64,000 bases of DNA from Sporomusa sphaeroides DSM 2875. GTDB taxonomy: Bacteria; Bacillota; Negativicutes; Sporomusales; Sporomusaceae. Shown here one piece after another: positions 26,089-35,339 of the stretch. The notes under the pieces are model-generated. The model had not been told where the DNA came from. It saw nothing but the letters and a program-made list of their open reading frames with translations, and made no database searches. Every line of letters begins with the position of its first letter. Within the stretch, counting starts at the first letter, position 1. A program made the translations under genes and the position numbers. The stretch lies in assembly GCF_001941975.2 (NCBI RefSeq), contig NZ_CP146991.1, positions 3,345,001-3,409,000 of the forward strand, in the 5' to 3' direction.

Positions 26089-26117
26089 ATCATACCATTG
26101 AGTAAATAATCTGTCAA
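26089..26117 (-). promoter_or_regulatory. Promoter of the vor-ykvI-larA operon
   Basis: Leftward TTGACA (26117-26112), 17-bp spacer, TATGAT (26094-26089). About 50 bp around it is nearly the same as the promoter of ykvI copy 1. Confidence 0.75.
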
Positions 26118-26212
26118 TTGCGAAAGATATTATGATATTATTTATTTTCTTTTACATTTCAAAAAACAGTGCTCTCACGCACTATTTTAGCCTTCTCGCA
26201 AAACAAAAATAA

Positions 26213-26237
26213 GAAAAACCCCGCCGTAAAGGCGAGG
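26213..26237 (-). terminator. Terminator of the rph-rdgB-yfcE operon
   Basis: CCTCGCC-TTTAC-GGCGGGG followed leftward by TTTTTCTT, starting at the yfcE stop codon. Confidence 0.85.
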
Positions 26238-26720
26238 TTATAATTCCATAATATGTTCTTCAATTACACCATTTTCCTGAATATGCAAGATTCCGTAGCC
26301 CGGCCTGGAACCGCCCCGGGGCGCTCCCGGGCTGCCCGGATTAAACAGCAGCCGTCCGTCATGCCAGCCGCTATAGGGAACATGCGTATGACCGAAAACC
26401 ACGATATCAGCGCCATATTGGGCCCCCCACCAGACAAGCTCCTGCATGCCATACTTCACATTATAGCGGTGGCCATGGGTCAGCCAAATAGTTTTACCGG
26501 CCAATTCCGCATAGGCATCCACAGGCACAGCCGTCGTCCTGTCACAGTTTCCCGCCACCACCGTTACCGGCAAGCCGGTCAGTTCTGCCAGTTTCCAGCC
26601 ATCCTGAAAGTAGTCGCCGGCATGGAGCCAATGATCAACCGGACCGGCGGCGGCAATTACCTGCCGGAGTGCGGCTATATCGCCATGGGTGTCACTGATA
26701 ACGCCGATTCTCATGTTCAA
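26238..26720 (-). CDS. YfcE/MJ0936-family metallophosphoesterase
   Basis: 160 residues. Calcineurin-like motifs: GVISDTHGD, HAGDY, VVAGNCDR, LTHGHRYN and FGHTHVP. Phosphodiesterase of unknown physiological substrate. Overlaps rdgB by 29 bp. The rph-rdgB-yfcE order is a long-conserved Firmicute arrangement (rph-ysnA-ysnB in Bacillus). Start ATG 26720 or 26714. Confidence 0.93.
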   Translation of the reverse strand: MNMRIGVISDTHGDIAALRQVIAAAGPVDHWLHAGDYFQDGWKLAELTGLPVTVVAGNCDRTTAVPVDAYAELAGKTIWLTHGHRYNVKYGMQELVWWGAQYGADIVVFGHTHVPYSGWHDGRLLFNPGSPGAPRGGSRPGYGILHIQENGVIEEHIMEL

Positions 26721-27318
26721 GCGCCGCCAGTTGCTTCACTAATGCTTGTATCGCGCGGCCGCGATGGCTGATATTGTTTTTTTCCGCTGATGACATTTCT
26801 GCCAGTGTGCGGCCAAACTCCGGCACCAAAAACAGCGGATCATAACCAAAACCCTTACCCCCGCGCGGCTTGGAGAGAATAACCCCGTCCACTGTCCCTT
26901 CCGCGGTGAGCAGCACTTGCTCCGGCTTAGCCAGAGCAAGCACACAACGAAATCTTGCCTGCCGTTTTTCATCAGGTACACCAATTAAATGGGCCAATAA
27001 CTTTTTGTTATTATCTTCATCACCGGCGTGTTCGCCCGCATATCTGGCCGAATACACGCCCGGCGCTCCCTGCAGATAATCCACCTCTAACCCGGAGTCA
27101 TCGGCCAGGCAAAGCTTGCCTGTCAGCCGCGCGTAAAAGCTGGCTTTAGCGCAGGCGTTCTCGGCAAAGGTCACACCCTCTTCCGGTGCTTCCGGATAGC
27201 TCCCCAGGTCGGCCAATGAACTAACCTTATAGGGCAGTTCGCGTAACGCCTCTTTAAATTCGGCAATTTTGCCGGCATTTTTGGAGGCGACAATAATTTC
27301 AATCATGCTTTCCTGCAC
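26692..27318 (-). CDS. rdgB: XTP/dITP diphosphatase (RdgB/HAM1 family)
   Basis: 208 residues. IIVASKNAGKIAEF at the N-terminus, LADDSGLEVDYL and GFGYDPLFLVPEFGRTLAEM are the family motifs. Hydrolyses non-canonical purine nucleoside triphosphates to monophosphates, keeping inosine and xanthine out of DNA. Start is either GTG 27318, with GGGAGG 8 bp upstream inside the rph end, or ATG 27306. Lies 3 bp after rph. Confidence 0.95.
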   Translation of the reverse strand: MQESMIEIIVASKNAGKIAEFKEALRELPYKVSSLADLGSYPEAPEEGVTFAENACAKASFYARLTGKLCLADDSGLEVDYLQGAPGVYSARYAGEHAGDEDNNKKLLAHLIGVPDEKRQARFRCVLALAKPEQVLLTAEGTVDGVILSKPRGGKGFGYDPLFLVPEFGRTLAEMSSAEKNNISHRGRAIQALVKQLAALEHENRRYQ

Positions 27319-27321
27319 CGT

Positions 27322-28065
27322 TTATCCCTCCCGGCCTACTTTCCATGCCAACTGGCCCAGTGTTTCTTTTTGGATGTCCAGCAGAATGTCAATCCCCTGA
27401 CTGCCCACTGCAATCATTTCATTTAGCTGTGTTTGGCTAAAGGTTCCTTTTTCACCGGTTCCCTGCACTTCAACAAATTCACCGCTGCCGGTCATGACCA
27501 GATTCATGTCAACAACAGCCATGGAGTCTTCACTATAACATAAATCAAGATAAACTCCCTCAGGCATGACGCCGACACTCACGGCCGCCAAAAAGTCCTT
27601 GACCGGAAAGGGCTTCTGACTATCGCCCCAAATGCGGCTTACCGCATCAACCAGAGCTACAAACGAACCGGTAATGGCGGCTGTCCGGGTTCCGCCGTCA
27701 GCCTGCACCACATCACAGTCCAGCCAGATGGTCTTTTCCCCTAAGGCTTTAAGGTCAATAACACTGCGCAACGCCCGGCCAATCAACCGCTGAATTTCGT
27801 GAGTGCGGCCGCTTTGCTTGCCTCTGGCAGCTTCCCGGACATTGCGGCTCTGGGTGGAACGCGGCAACAGGGAATATTCGGCACTCACCCAGCCTTCGCC
27901 TGACCCTTTCAAAAATGGCGGAACCTTTTCTTCAATAGTAGCCGCACAAATCACCTTGGTGTCGCCAAACTCAATAAGCACCGATCCTTCGGCATATTTT
28001 AAATAATTGCGGGTAATTTTTATTTTTCTGAGTTCGCTGTTTGTGCGTCCGTCTGCTCTGGCCAT
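27322..28065 (-). CDS. rph: Ribonuclease PH
   Basis: 247 residues. [43 protein letters not shown] and [18 protein letters not shown] are the RNase PH signatures. Phosphorolytic 3'-exoribonuclease that trims tRNA precursors. Good ribosome site (GGAGGGCTTTTC). A MITE-like element lies 53 bp upstream, so the native link to upstream genes may be altered. Confidence 0.96.
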   Translation of the reverse strand: MARADGRTNSELRKIKITRNYLKYAEGSVLIEFGDTKVICAATIEEKVPPFLKGSGEGWVSAEYSLLPRSTQSRNVREAARGKQSGRTHEIQRLIGRALRSVIDLKALGEKTIWLDCDVVQADGGTRTAAITGSFVALVDAVSRIWGDSQKPFPVKDFLAAVSVGVMPEGVYLDLCYSEDSMAVVDMNLVMTGSGEFVEVQGTGEKGTFSQTQLNEMIAVGSQGIDILLDIQKETLGQLAWKVGREG

Positions 28066-28117
28066 GAAAAGCCCTCCTAAAAAATATTAAAATATCGAAG
28101 ATTGGATTACAGTTGTT

Positions 28118-28280
28118 TAGTACCTTGCGTCACCTAACTATTTGGATTATATAGCAGTCTTTTTCCACCCTGCGTCGTTGTCGTCGCCTTACATATGTCC
28201 GATATGCGCGGCTCCTCCGCCTAGCAGGGCGAAAAAATCCTTACTATCTACTCTCAAATGTTAAGTGCCGCAAGGTACTA
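28118..28280. repeat. MITE-like palindromic element, copy 2
   Basis: 163 bp, ends TAGTACCTTGCG...CGCAAGGTACTA, same orientation as copy 1 (1618-1780). The inner part around ACATATGTCCGATATGCGCG is unchanged between copies, and the end stem differs by paired changes (ATCGC/GCGAC in copy 1, GCG/CGC in copy 2). It overlaps the 3' end of the deacetylase gene and supplies its last codons and stop. Confidence 0.88.
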
Positions 28281-29586
28281 GTATATCCTCCTGCTTATCC
28301 TGGATAAAGCAGCAGTCATGCCGCCCCGCTTGCCGCGCCTTATGTACCGCATCACGCGCCTGTGCACGGCAGGCCGGGCAGCTGTTGCGGGGGATAATGG
28401 CGGCAAATGCTGATTTCATCCCGAACGGGTAGCCCTGTGCCTGGGTGTCAATGAGCTGATAGCCATGACACCGGGGGCAAAGCCGCACCGTTTCCGTTTG
28501 CCGTTCCTGAATACCGCTGTCATCATAATAGATGTTCCGGCGTTGCTGCCACCAGCCTCCGGCCTTGGCGACGGCTTCGCGGCGCAACCTGTCCCGCCCC
28601 TGCCAAATGTCCTGCCACTCGGCTACCAGTTTGGCAATATAGTTGGTGGTTGCCACCGACTGGCGCGGGCACCGGGCATTATCCGGTTCAATTACCCGGC
28701 TATAGTCCAGACCTGCCATCGCCAAAATGATGCCGGTATTAACATAAGGCAGCGCGTCTTCAATCGAATAGCCGCCTTCCAGCACCGCAATATCGGCCTT
28801 CAGCTTTTCCGCCAGGCGGGCATACCCCTGGGCTGTCACCGCCATATTGGCGAGTGGATCACTATAATGATTATCCTGCCCGGCTGAGTTAATAATCATG
28901 TCCGGCCTGAAATCCTCCAGCATCGGCAGCACCAGCCGGTCAAGCACCTCATGCAGCCCCGCGTCGGTGGTGCCTGGCGGCAGCGGAATATTAACCGTAG
29001 AGCAGAAGGCTCCCGGACTGCCCAGCTCACTCATGGCGCCGGTTCCCGGATACAGGGTGCGTCCATCCTGGTGAAAGGAAATAAACAGCGTGTCCGGATC
29101 ATGATAAAAAATATCCTGGGTGCCGTCGCCATGATGGACATCGGTATCGACAATGGCGATGCGCTGCACCCCATAATGGCGGCGCAAATATTCCACCATA
29201 ACGGCCTCAATATTAATGGTGCAAAAACCCCGTGTACCATGCACTACCCTCATGGCATGGTGTCCCGGCGGCCGCACCAGGGCAAAGGCATTGGTCACCT
29301 CACGGCGCATCACGGCTTGGGCCGCGGCAATGGCGCCACCGGCGGAAAGCAGATGGGCATCGGTAATCAGGGATTCAATATTGGGCACACCGATGTGAAC
29401 CCGCTCAATATCGGCCAGTCCGGCAAGCTGCGGCCGGTATTCTTTGATAGCCGGCAAATCCAGCAGTCCTTCTTCCACAATTTGATCCCGGGTATAGAGC
29501 AGGCGTTCTTCCCGTTCCGGGTGAGTGGGGGTTATCGCCCAATCAAACGCCGGAAAAAATACTAATCCCAGCGATGCAGCCTTCAT
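28261..29586 (-). CDS. Histone deacetylase-family hydrolase with C-terminal zinc-ribbon-like tail
   Basis: 441 residues. Class II-like HDAC/acetylpolyamine amidohydrolase fold at about 5-310: RPPGHHAM, DTDVHHGDGTQD (zinc ligands Asp and His), INSAGQDNHYSDPL and EGGYS. The usual family length is about 300-375, so the tail of about 100 residues is an addition; it contains CPRC and CPAC pairs resembling a zinc ribbon. The last codons and TAA lie inside a MITE-like element, so the original C-terminus has probably been changed. The ATG overlaps the end of the oxoprolinase-like gene. Substrate unknown; deacylation of a small acylated amine or a protein is possible. Confidence 0.87.
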   Translation of the reverse strand: MKAASLGLVFFPAFDWAITPTHPEREERLLYTRDQIVEEGLLDLPAIKEYRPQLAGLADIERVHIGVPNIESLITDAHLLSAGGAIAAAQAVMRREVTNAFALVRPPGHHAMRVVHGTRGFCTINIEAVMVEYLRRHYGVQRIAIVDTDVHHGDGTQDIFYHDPDTLFISFHQDGRTLYPGTGAMSELGSPGAFCSTVNIPLPPGTTDAGLHEVLDRLVLPMLEDFRPDMIINSAGQDNHYSDPLANMAVTAQGYARLAEKLKADIAVLEGGYSIEDALPYVNTGIILAMAGLDYSRVIEPDNARCPRQSVATTNYIAKLVAEWQDIWQGRDRLRREAVAKAGGWWQQRRNIYYDDSGIQERQTETVRLCPRCHGYQLIDTQAQGYPFGMKSAFAAIIPRNSCPACRAQARDAVHKARQAGRHDCCFIQDKQEDILVPCGT

Positions 29587-31271
29587 AGTTCCGCCTCCCG
29601 CATTTGTACCGGCATCAACACACCAGGCTTGATCTGCAGCTTGCAGGTCATAATTTTCCCGATGGTGTTAAAACCGCGGATTAGGTTGAATTCTTCTTCG
29701 TACAGGCGTTCACTGCAGTCGGCGGCTTCCGCCATTCCTCCGGCCGCCGCCCGCTCTGCCAGATGAGTACCGGCGGCAGTCCAGGCATCCTGTAAGGTAA
29801 AGCGCCGTTTAGCAAACTCCTGGATAACGCCTAATTCCGGTACTGTATAAAAACCCTGCGCCGTATCGGCCCTGAGCGTAATTTCGGTTGTCGGCCTGGC
29901 AGCAGCGGCACCGACAGCATTGGCTACCATATGTCCCGGCGGTATCTGCCAGGGCAGTTCCAGCTGCTTGGCCACCAGCGGCGCAAGCCCGCTGGCCGCA
30001 CCACCTACCCCAATCAGCAATTCCGGTTTAAACGGCCGGCCTGCCACCAGTTCTTCCACCTTGTACACCGGTCTTGCCGCCTGTTCTGCCAGCATATCCT
30101 GCACTGCCTGACATACGGTGGCGGCGGCCAGCCGCAGCGTTTCCCAGGCAGCCTCTGCCGCTGTCTGCGTAGCCTCAGCAACCCTTTCCATCGCCTGCCT
30201 GGCCAGCCCGATGTCGCCATAGTCAATTAACCCGGCAACCCTAAGCGCGTCCGTCACGGCAGGCGCTAAGCCGCCATTGGCCATAGCCGGGCCGCAGCGC
30301 ATCGGGCCAACAGCCAGCAGGCCGTTTTCCCGGCGCACATAGCTGTCGCCGCCGATCCCCACCGAGCGCAGACAAAAAGAACGAACCGCCGTAGGATAAT
30401 CCTTCACCCTGGCTCCGTCCGGGGCAAATAACGGCATACCATGTTGCCATAAAGCAATATCGGTGGTGGTACCGCCCATATCCAGCGAGATGGCCGGTTC
30501 CACCGGCTTGGTCAAAGCCATAATCCCCAGCACGCTGGCTGCCGGTCCGGTAAAGATGGCCTCAACCGGCGTTGATTTGGCTGTCGTCAGCGGCAGCGTG
30601 CCGCCGTCAGCTTTGAGTATATATACCGGCGCAATAATATCCCGTTCAGCCAGAGCCGCTTCTATGGCTTGGGCAAAACGGCTGAAGATGCGCCAAACAG
30701 CCGAGTTATAGTAGGCTGAATTAATGCGCCGCAGGTAATTGAGCGAACCGGAGACTTGGGTGCCAAGTGTGATATGCTTGGGCTGCAGATACTTATTAAC
30801 CCAATCGGTTACCAGCTGCTCCTGCCGGGGATTACGCACCGCAAATTTGGCGGCTACGGCTGCCACCTCATGGTCCTCAAGCTTACGGCAAACGGCCGCC
30901 ACTTCTGCTTCTGCCGGACAGGCCTGTTCCCGCCCGCGATGGTCGGTATAACCTGACAAAAAGTGAGGTTCGCCGGGTATCAGCCCGGTTACATTCAGCC
31001 CCGGACCCGGCAGCAGGAATAGAGCTACTTTGTCGGTTTTCCCTTCCACCAGCGCATTGGTTACAATGGTTGTCGAAAGGGCAGCCCGCCGGATTTTTTT
31101 AGCATCAACCCCTGTAAGCACCTTGTCGATAACGGTAACAACCCCGTTTAGCAGCGACTGCCGGGTGGTGGGAGTCTTGGCCGCAGCCACAACCTGGCCG
31201 TCGGCAATAAGTACCGCATCGGTAAAGGTTCCGCCAACATCAATTCCCAATAACATGCCCTTCGCCTCCAA
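29583..31271 (-). CDS. Hydantoinase/oxoprolinase (HyuA)-like protein
   Basis: 562 residues. N-terminal GIDVGGTFTDAVLI and a central ISLDMGGTTTDIAL phosphate-binding pair, the ASKHA-type ATPase features of the HyuA/acetone carboxylase beta/5-oxoprolinase superfamily. Shorter than ATP-dependent hydantoinases (about 690). These proteins couple ATP hydrolysis to opening of an amide ring or activation of a small ketone. No HyuB partner is present; its neighbours are an HgdC-like activase and a deacetylase, so the substrate is open. 37 bp after the activase gene. Confidence 0.85.
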   Translation of the reverse strand: MEAKGMLLGIDVGGTFTDAVLIADGQVVAAAKTPTTRQSLLNGVVTVIDKVLTGVDAKKIRRAALSTTIVTNALVEGKTDKVALFLLPGPGLNVTGLIPGEPHFLSGYTDHRGREQACPAEAEVAAVCRKLEDHEVAAVAAKFAVRNPRQEQLVTDWVNKYLQPKHITLGTQVSGSLNYLRRINSAYYNSAVWRIFSRFAQAIEAALAERDIIAPVYILKADGGTLPLTTAKSTPVEAIFTGPAASVLGIMALTKPVEPAISLDMGGTTTDIALWQHGMPLFAPDGARVKDYPTAVRSFCLRSVGIGGDSYVRRENGLLAVGPMRCGPAMANGGLAPAVTDALRVAGLIDYGDIGLARQAMERVAEATQTAAEAAWETLRLAAATVCQAVQDMLAEQAARPVYKVEELVAGRPFKPELLIGVGGAASGLAPLVAKQLELPWQIPPGHMVANAVGAAAARPTTEITLRADTAQGFYTVPELGVIQEFAKRRFTLQDAWTAAGTHLAERAAAGGMAEAADCSERLYEEEFNLIRGFNTIGKIMTCKLQIKPGVLMPVQMREAEL

Positions 31272-31308
31272 ACAAAACCGGCTGTACCCGGCACTAAAAC
31301 TCTGTCAG

Positions 31309-32073
31309 TTATTTATCTGCTTTATATACGGCACAGCCAATCGCCCCATTGAGCTGGGGATGCTCGGGGACAATAACCTCTGCCCCCATTTCCCGGGTAA
31401 TAAATGTCTTGATGGCACTGCCCAACGCCACACCGCCGGTAAATACGATTTTATCGCTTTTGAGCGCACTCAGCATGGGTTTAATCCGTTTATAAATACT
31501 ATAGTTGACCCCGGCTGCCAGTTCAGCCGTAGTATACCCTTCCACCATTCGCCCGATGAGTTCCGATTCCCCGAAAATAGCGCAGGTAGCGCTAAGCTCT
31601 ACCGGATTTTCACTGTAATCGGCCAATTCTGCCAGCGAAATGTCCAGCACAGCTGCCATATTTTCCAGATAGCGTCCGGTACTGGCCGCACATTTGTCAT
31701 TGGTTTGAAAATCCACCATCCGGCCTTTGCGGACTTTGATGACTTTGCTGTCCTGTCCGCCTAAATCCAAAAGCGTAAAGTCTGTCAGTCCGGTCTGATA
31801 GCTTGCGCCCAGCATATGGGCCTTCAGCTCGGGAATAATGGTTGCGCCGACAATAGCAATGGTATTGCGGCCATAACCGGTGGCCGTCAGGCTGGTCACC
31901 GCCGGCAACCCCAGCGCCCCGAAGTCCACCGCCAGGCCCTTGTCTGTCCGCTGGCCATACTCCCGGTAAAACCTGGCTGTCTCATATACATTGGCGGCGG
32001 CAAGCTGTTTGGTGCCGGGATTCATAATGACCAGCTTCACACTACGGCTGCCCAGATCGATACCACATTGCAT
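31309..32073 (-). CDS. 2-Hydroxyacyl-CoA dehydratase/BCR-type activase (HgdC-like)
   Basis: 254 residues. ASKHA nucleotide-binding motifs GIDLGSRSVKLVI and LLDLGGQDSKVI, and the two cluster cysteines Cys128 (NDKCAASTGRYLE) and Cys164 (ATCAIFGESE), at positions expected for HgdC. The homodimer holds one 4Fe-4S cluster and uses ATP hydrolysis to push a low-potential electron into its partner. The partner is most likely the HgdB-like protein encoded 32 bp upstream. Confidence 0.92.
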   Translation of the reverse strand: MQCGIDLGSRSVKLVIMNPGTKQLAAANVYETARFYREYGQRTDKGLAVDFGALGLPAVTSLTATGYGRNTIAIVGATIIPELKAHMLGASYQTGLTDFTLLDLGGQDSKVIKVRKGRMVDFQTNDKCAASTGRYLENMAAVLDISLAELADYSENPVELSATCAIFGESELIGRMVEGYTTAELAAGVNYSIYKRIKPMLSALKSDKIVFTGGVALGSAIKTFITREMGAEVIVPEHPQLNGAIGCAVYKADK

Positions 32074-32105
32074 AAGCTTTGCCTCCTTCTAGTAGTCTGC
32101 CAAGA

Positions 32106-33098
32106 CTAACGCAGCATCTCCAGAAAGCTGTCAATCCGCAGCCTGGTTCTGGCATCTATTTTTCCGGGTTTATCCCCTTCAATGGTCAGAATCGGTATGT
32201 CCAGTTTCTCGCGTAAAATAATGTCCTCAATCTGGCGAAAACAGAAGCTTTGCACATAATGGACAATACCGTCCAGATTGCGCCTTTCTATCTCGGCCTC
32301 AATATCCTTAATCCGGCCAAATACACCGTACGGATAGGTATAAAGCCGGTACTGCTCAACAATATCGTCGGTAACAAACGGCATAGCAAACTGCCGCTGC
32401 ACTTCATTGTACACCACCCGGGCCCCCATAGTCTCCAAATAGGGGTATAAATCAGGAAAAATCGGCGGCACACCGATAAAGCCCAACCGGAGATCATCGG
32501 TATATTCGGCGGCACTCGCCGTCTTGGTCAGGAAAGCATCCACATCTGCCTCAAAAGCAGTCAGATCACTATTAAAATCACTGCAGCTTACCTGGTACAA
32601 ATGGTTATGGAAACCGCTAACCGTGTTTTCCTCCCAGGTTAGCCGGTCAATCTCAGCTACTTTCAGGCGCAGCTTATCTAACTGGCGTTTGACGGCAGCT
32701 ACCGCCTCCCAGTCGGTTCCCAGGGCGCCCATTAGCTTTTCCATTTGCAATTTCAATAAATCATAATCCCGGTCATACGGATAGGCAAAGGGAATGGTCT
32801 CAACCCCTGCCAGCTCATAGGTTTCCATCAATGCGTGAGTATTGCTGCAGTCGCCCTGGGTAACGGCAATGACCTTATCAATACCGTCACCGGTATTACC
32901 ATCCCGATTAACCACAATGGAATACAAGCCCTTGATCCAGCCGCAAATATTGCGGGGATACCCGGCCTCTTCGGCAGCTTCCACAAATTTTCCGGCTTCC
33001 GGGCTGGTAATAAATATATTGTTAAGGTCAACAGGGATATGCCCTGCCGCCAGAATAATTTCAACCGGCACAGTTGTTGTGATGCCGATGCGGGTCAT
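32106..33098 (-). CDS. HgdB/BcrC-like iron-sulfur protein (2-hydroxyacyl-CoA dehydratase family)
   Basis: 330 residues from ATG 33098. Family features include ITTTVPVEIILAAGHIPVDL at the N-terminus and cysteines Cys52 (NICGW), Cys84 (QGDCSN) and Cys286 (SFCFRQIED), at the spacing of the three cluster ligands of HgdB/BcrC subunits. Only one such subunit is encoded, whereas true dehydratases have two (HgdA and HgdB). A homodimer resembling the double-cubane cluster proteins is therefore possible; that is inference. It should accept electrons from the activase encoded next to it. A 15-bp-stem hairpin lies just upstream. Confidence 0.85.
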   Translation of the reverse strand: MTRIGITTTVPVEIILAAGHIPVDLNNIFITSPEAGKFVEAAEEAGYPRNICGWIKGLYSIVVNRDGNTGDGIDKVIAVTQGDCSNTHALMETYELAGVETIPFAYPYDRDYDLLKLQMEKLMGALGTDWEAVAAVKRQLDKLRLKVAEIDRLTWEENTVSGFHNHLYQVSCSDFNSDLTAFEADVDAFLTKTASAAEYTDDLRLGFIGVPPIFPDLYPYLETMGARVVYNEVQRQFAMPFVTDDIVEQYRLYTYPYGVFGRIKDIEAEIERRNLDGIVHYVQSFCFRQIEDIILREKLDIPILTIEGDKPGKIDARTRLRIDSFLEMLR

Positions 33099-33120
33099 AG
33101 TTATCTCGCCTCCAGACATG

Positions 33121-33153
33121 TAAGACAGAGGATAGCCTCTATCCTCTGTCTTA
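33121..33153. other. Perfect 15-bp stem hairpin before the HgdB-like gene
   Basis: TAAGACAGAGGATAG / CTATCCTCTGTCTTA with a 3-nt loop, between the CofE-like stop and the HgdB-like ribosome site. No T-run follows leftward, so an mRNA-processing or stability stem is more likely than a terminator. Confidence 0.6.
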
Positions 33154-33164
33154 TGGAAAGAATA

Positions 33165-33836
33165 TTATTGCGCGGCAGCTTTTTGGGCAACCAAACCATA
33201 GTTTTTAATAATAACAATCGGCGTTTTCTGACTAGCATTACCAAACGGGTTATCTATGAGAATCCGCGCCAGTTCGGCAGGGTCAAGCCCTTGCGTCACT
33301 CCCAGCACGGCCGCCCGCTTGAGGTCATTGACATCAGCCACCGCGGCACCATGGCACCCCAGCCGCTGTTTTATGGCTTCCGCCACCCCATGGGGGTCGG
33401 CTGGCCCGTACACCAGGTGCTTATCAAAAGGCGGCATCGTGCCGGTAACATCGTCAATCAGCGCTGTCTGCCCACCAGCCAGCTGGTAAAACAAACCGTT
33501 TTTCCCCACCAGTTTGCCAAGCATGCCAATGAACATCGACCAGGCTATCCGCCAGCTGCCTTCTGCATTCATGGCACTCTGCATGCCATAGGAGCTGGAT
33601 AAACTGCCTTCCTGCGGCACAAAGCGGCAAAGCACCCTGGCCAATAAGGACAGCGTCATCTCCTCCGGCCGCACAATTCGCCCCTGGGTAATGGCGACAA
33701 CACTTTCAGCCACAGTTACCACATCATGGGGACCAATATCCTCTTTGGCATATTTTTCAATAATATCAACAATATCATCTTTATCGGTAAGTATCCGGGT
33801 AGGCACCGGTTGTAGCGCTAGCGCCTGCTCAGTCAT
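33165..33836 (-). CDS. CofE-like coenzyme F420:L-glutamate ligase-family protein
   Basis: 223 residues. Segments [39 protein letters not shown] and a C-terminal [23 protein letters not shown] region fit the CofE-type gamma-glutamyl ligase fold. Bacteria of this kind do not normally make F420, and no cofC, cofD or cofG/H is seen, so a different amide-ligating or nucleotide-binding role is likely. 11 bp after the membrane-protein gene. Confidence 0.7.
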   Translation of the reverse strand: MTEQALALQPVPTRILTDKDDIVDIIEKYAKEDIGPHDVVTVAESVVAITQGRIVRPEEMTLSLLARVLCRFVPQEGSLSSSYGMQSAMNAEGSWRIAWSMFIGMLGKLVGKNGLFYQLAGGQTALIDDVTGTMPPFDKHLVYGPADPHGVAEAIKQRLGCHGAAVADVNDLKRAAVLGVTQGLDPAELARILIDNPFGNASQKTPIVIIKNYGLVAQKAAAQ

Positions 33837-33847
33837 ATGTATTCCCC

Positions 33848-34390
33848 CTATCTGGCTGCAGCCTGTTCGCCGGCAGCAAGAGCCCTATGTATTTCGTCGG
33901 CCGTCATAACCAGCCGCTCTTTGTTTATATACCATGGACCGCGGGCAACCACCTGATAGACAATGTCAATAGGCATGTCTACCATATCGGCAAGTGCAGC
34001 CTTGATATCGCCTGATTTTGCCGTAAATTTCACCGTCAAAATAATCGAGCCGCCGGTATTCTTAAGAACAATGTAGGCTTCCCAGTAACCGTCACTCCGG
34101 TTAGCCTTGTCCAGCGTCAGCCGGGAATCAACCTCCACGGCGTCAAACTGTTCACAGGGCAACAAGTGCCGGGGATATACGTCCATTAAGGTACCGCCCT
34201 GGGTTCCATTATTGACAAAGGGAATCTGGCTCACAAAAGTTGCCGTATCCTCGGTGATGCCGGTCAGGCTGAAAGCGGTACGCTGGTCAACCACGAATTT
34301 GAAATTAGCATCCCCCTGGTTAGCGATAAACAGCCATATGCCAACCACCGCGCCTACCACAATAAGTAATAAAATAGCTAGAAACTCCAC
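33848..34390 (-). CDS. Single-pass membrane protein of unknown function
   Basis: 180 residues from a GTG at 34390, placed 8 bp after GGAGG; an upstream ATG would put that ribosome site inside the gene. One N-terminal transmembrane helix ([20 protein letters not shown]), then a soluble domain of about 150 residues with strand-rich stretches. No recognised motif. First gene of the block ending with the deacetylase and directly after murI. Confidence 0.7.
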   Translation of the reverse strand: MEFLAILLLIVVGAVVGIWLFIANQGDANFKFVVDQRTAFSLTGITEDTATFVSQIPFVNNGTQGGTLMDVYPRHLLPCEQFDAVEVDSRLTLDKANRSDGYWEAYIVLKNTGGSIILTVKFTAKSGDIKAALADMVDMPIDIVYQVVARGPWYINKERLVMTADEIHRALAAGEQAAAR

Positions 34391-34444
34391 ACTACTGCCT
34401 CCGTATCCGGGTATCATCGGACAGAAACCCTATAATTTAAACTT

Positions 34445-35266
34445 CTATCTATAATCCAATAAATTAACCAATTCAAACCTGAGAGAGAGTTCCTCCGCCC
34501 AGGGAAATTCAATAGCACCGGCGACAAACTGCTCAGCCCGCGGCAAATCGGCGGAAAAGCACAGCCGCACCCGTCCTTGCGCCCGCGTGGTAAGCTTGTC
34601 ATGATGGGCAAGTGTAGTACGCGCCTCGGCAGCCGTTTCTCTGGCCGGGTCAATAAGCACCACATCCGGACCCATAACCTGCCTGATCACCGGAATAATA
34701 AACGGATAATGGGTACAACCCAGTATCAAGGCGTCAATCGCGGCTTCCTTGAGTGGCAGCAGATAATCGGTAACCGCACTTTCCAGCTCAGGCCCAAAAA
34801 GCTTTCCCTGTTCGATAAGGGGTACAAGCCGGGGACAGGCCTGAACCGCAACCGTTGCCGCCGGTTCTTCGGCTTTAATTGCCTGGACATGTTTACCACT
34901 GGCAATGGTAGCCGCTGTAGCCATAACGCCAATGCGCTTGTTGCGGCTGGCAGCCAGTGCCGCCCGGGCACCATAGTTTACTCCTGTCAATAAAAAGGGG
35001 ACTTTGGTACCTGCTTGTTCAAAACCAATTGCTTTCATGGTATTGCAGGCAATAATCGCCAGCTTGACTTGCTGTGCAGAAAAGAAAGGTAGGATTTCAT
35101 GCAAGAATCGTAAAATTTCCGCAGGCGGCCGTGAGCCATATGGAGTCCGGGCAGTATCGCCAAAATAGATAACATCTTCTCCCGGCAATAAGTTAAGCAC
35201 TTCCCGGAGAACGGTAAGCCCACCCAGGCCGGAATCAAAAATCCCGATTGGCGCACTATCTCCCAT
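34445..35266 (-). CDS. murI: Glutamate racemase
   Basis: 273 residues. IGIFDSGLGGLTVLREV at the N-terminus and the two catalytic cysteines in IACNTM and LGCTHYP. Makes D-glutamate for peptidoglycan. In many Firmicutes racE/murI lies just before rph (racE-gerM-rph-ysnAB); here a six-gene block lies between them. Confidence 0.96.
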   Translation of the reverse strand: MGDSAPIGIFDSGLGGLTVLREVLNLLPGEDVIYFGDTARTPYGSRPPAEILRFLHEILPFFSAQQVKLAIIACNTMKAIGFEQAGTKVPFLLTGVNYGARAALAASRNKRIGVMATAATIASGKHVQAIKAEEPAATVAVQACPRLVPLIEQGKLFGPELESAVTDYLLPLKEAAIDALILGCTHYPFIIPVIRQVMGPDVVLIDPARETAAEARTTLAHHDKLTTRAQGRVRLCFSADLPRAEQFVAGAIEFPWAEELSLRFELVNLLDYR

Positions 35267-35339
35267 GACGCCACCTCCTATCTACTTAGTCTTTCTTGGC
35301 GCCATATATAATATGCAGGCAAAGGGTACACGAACAGGT

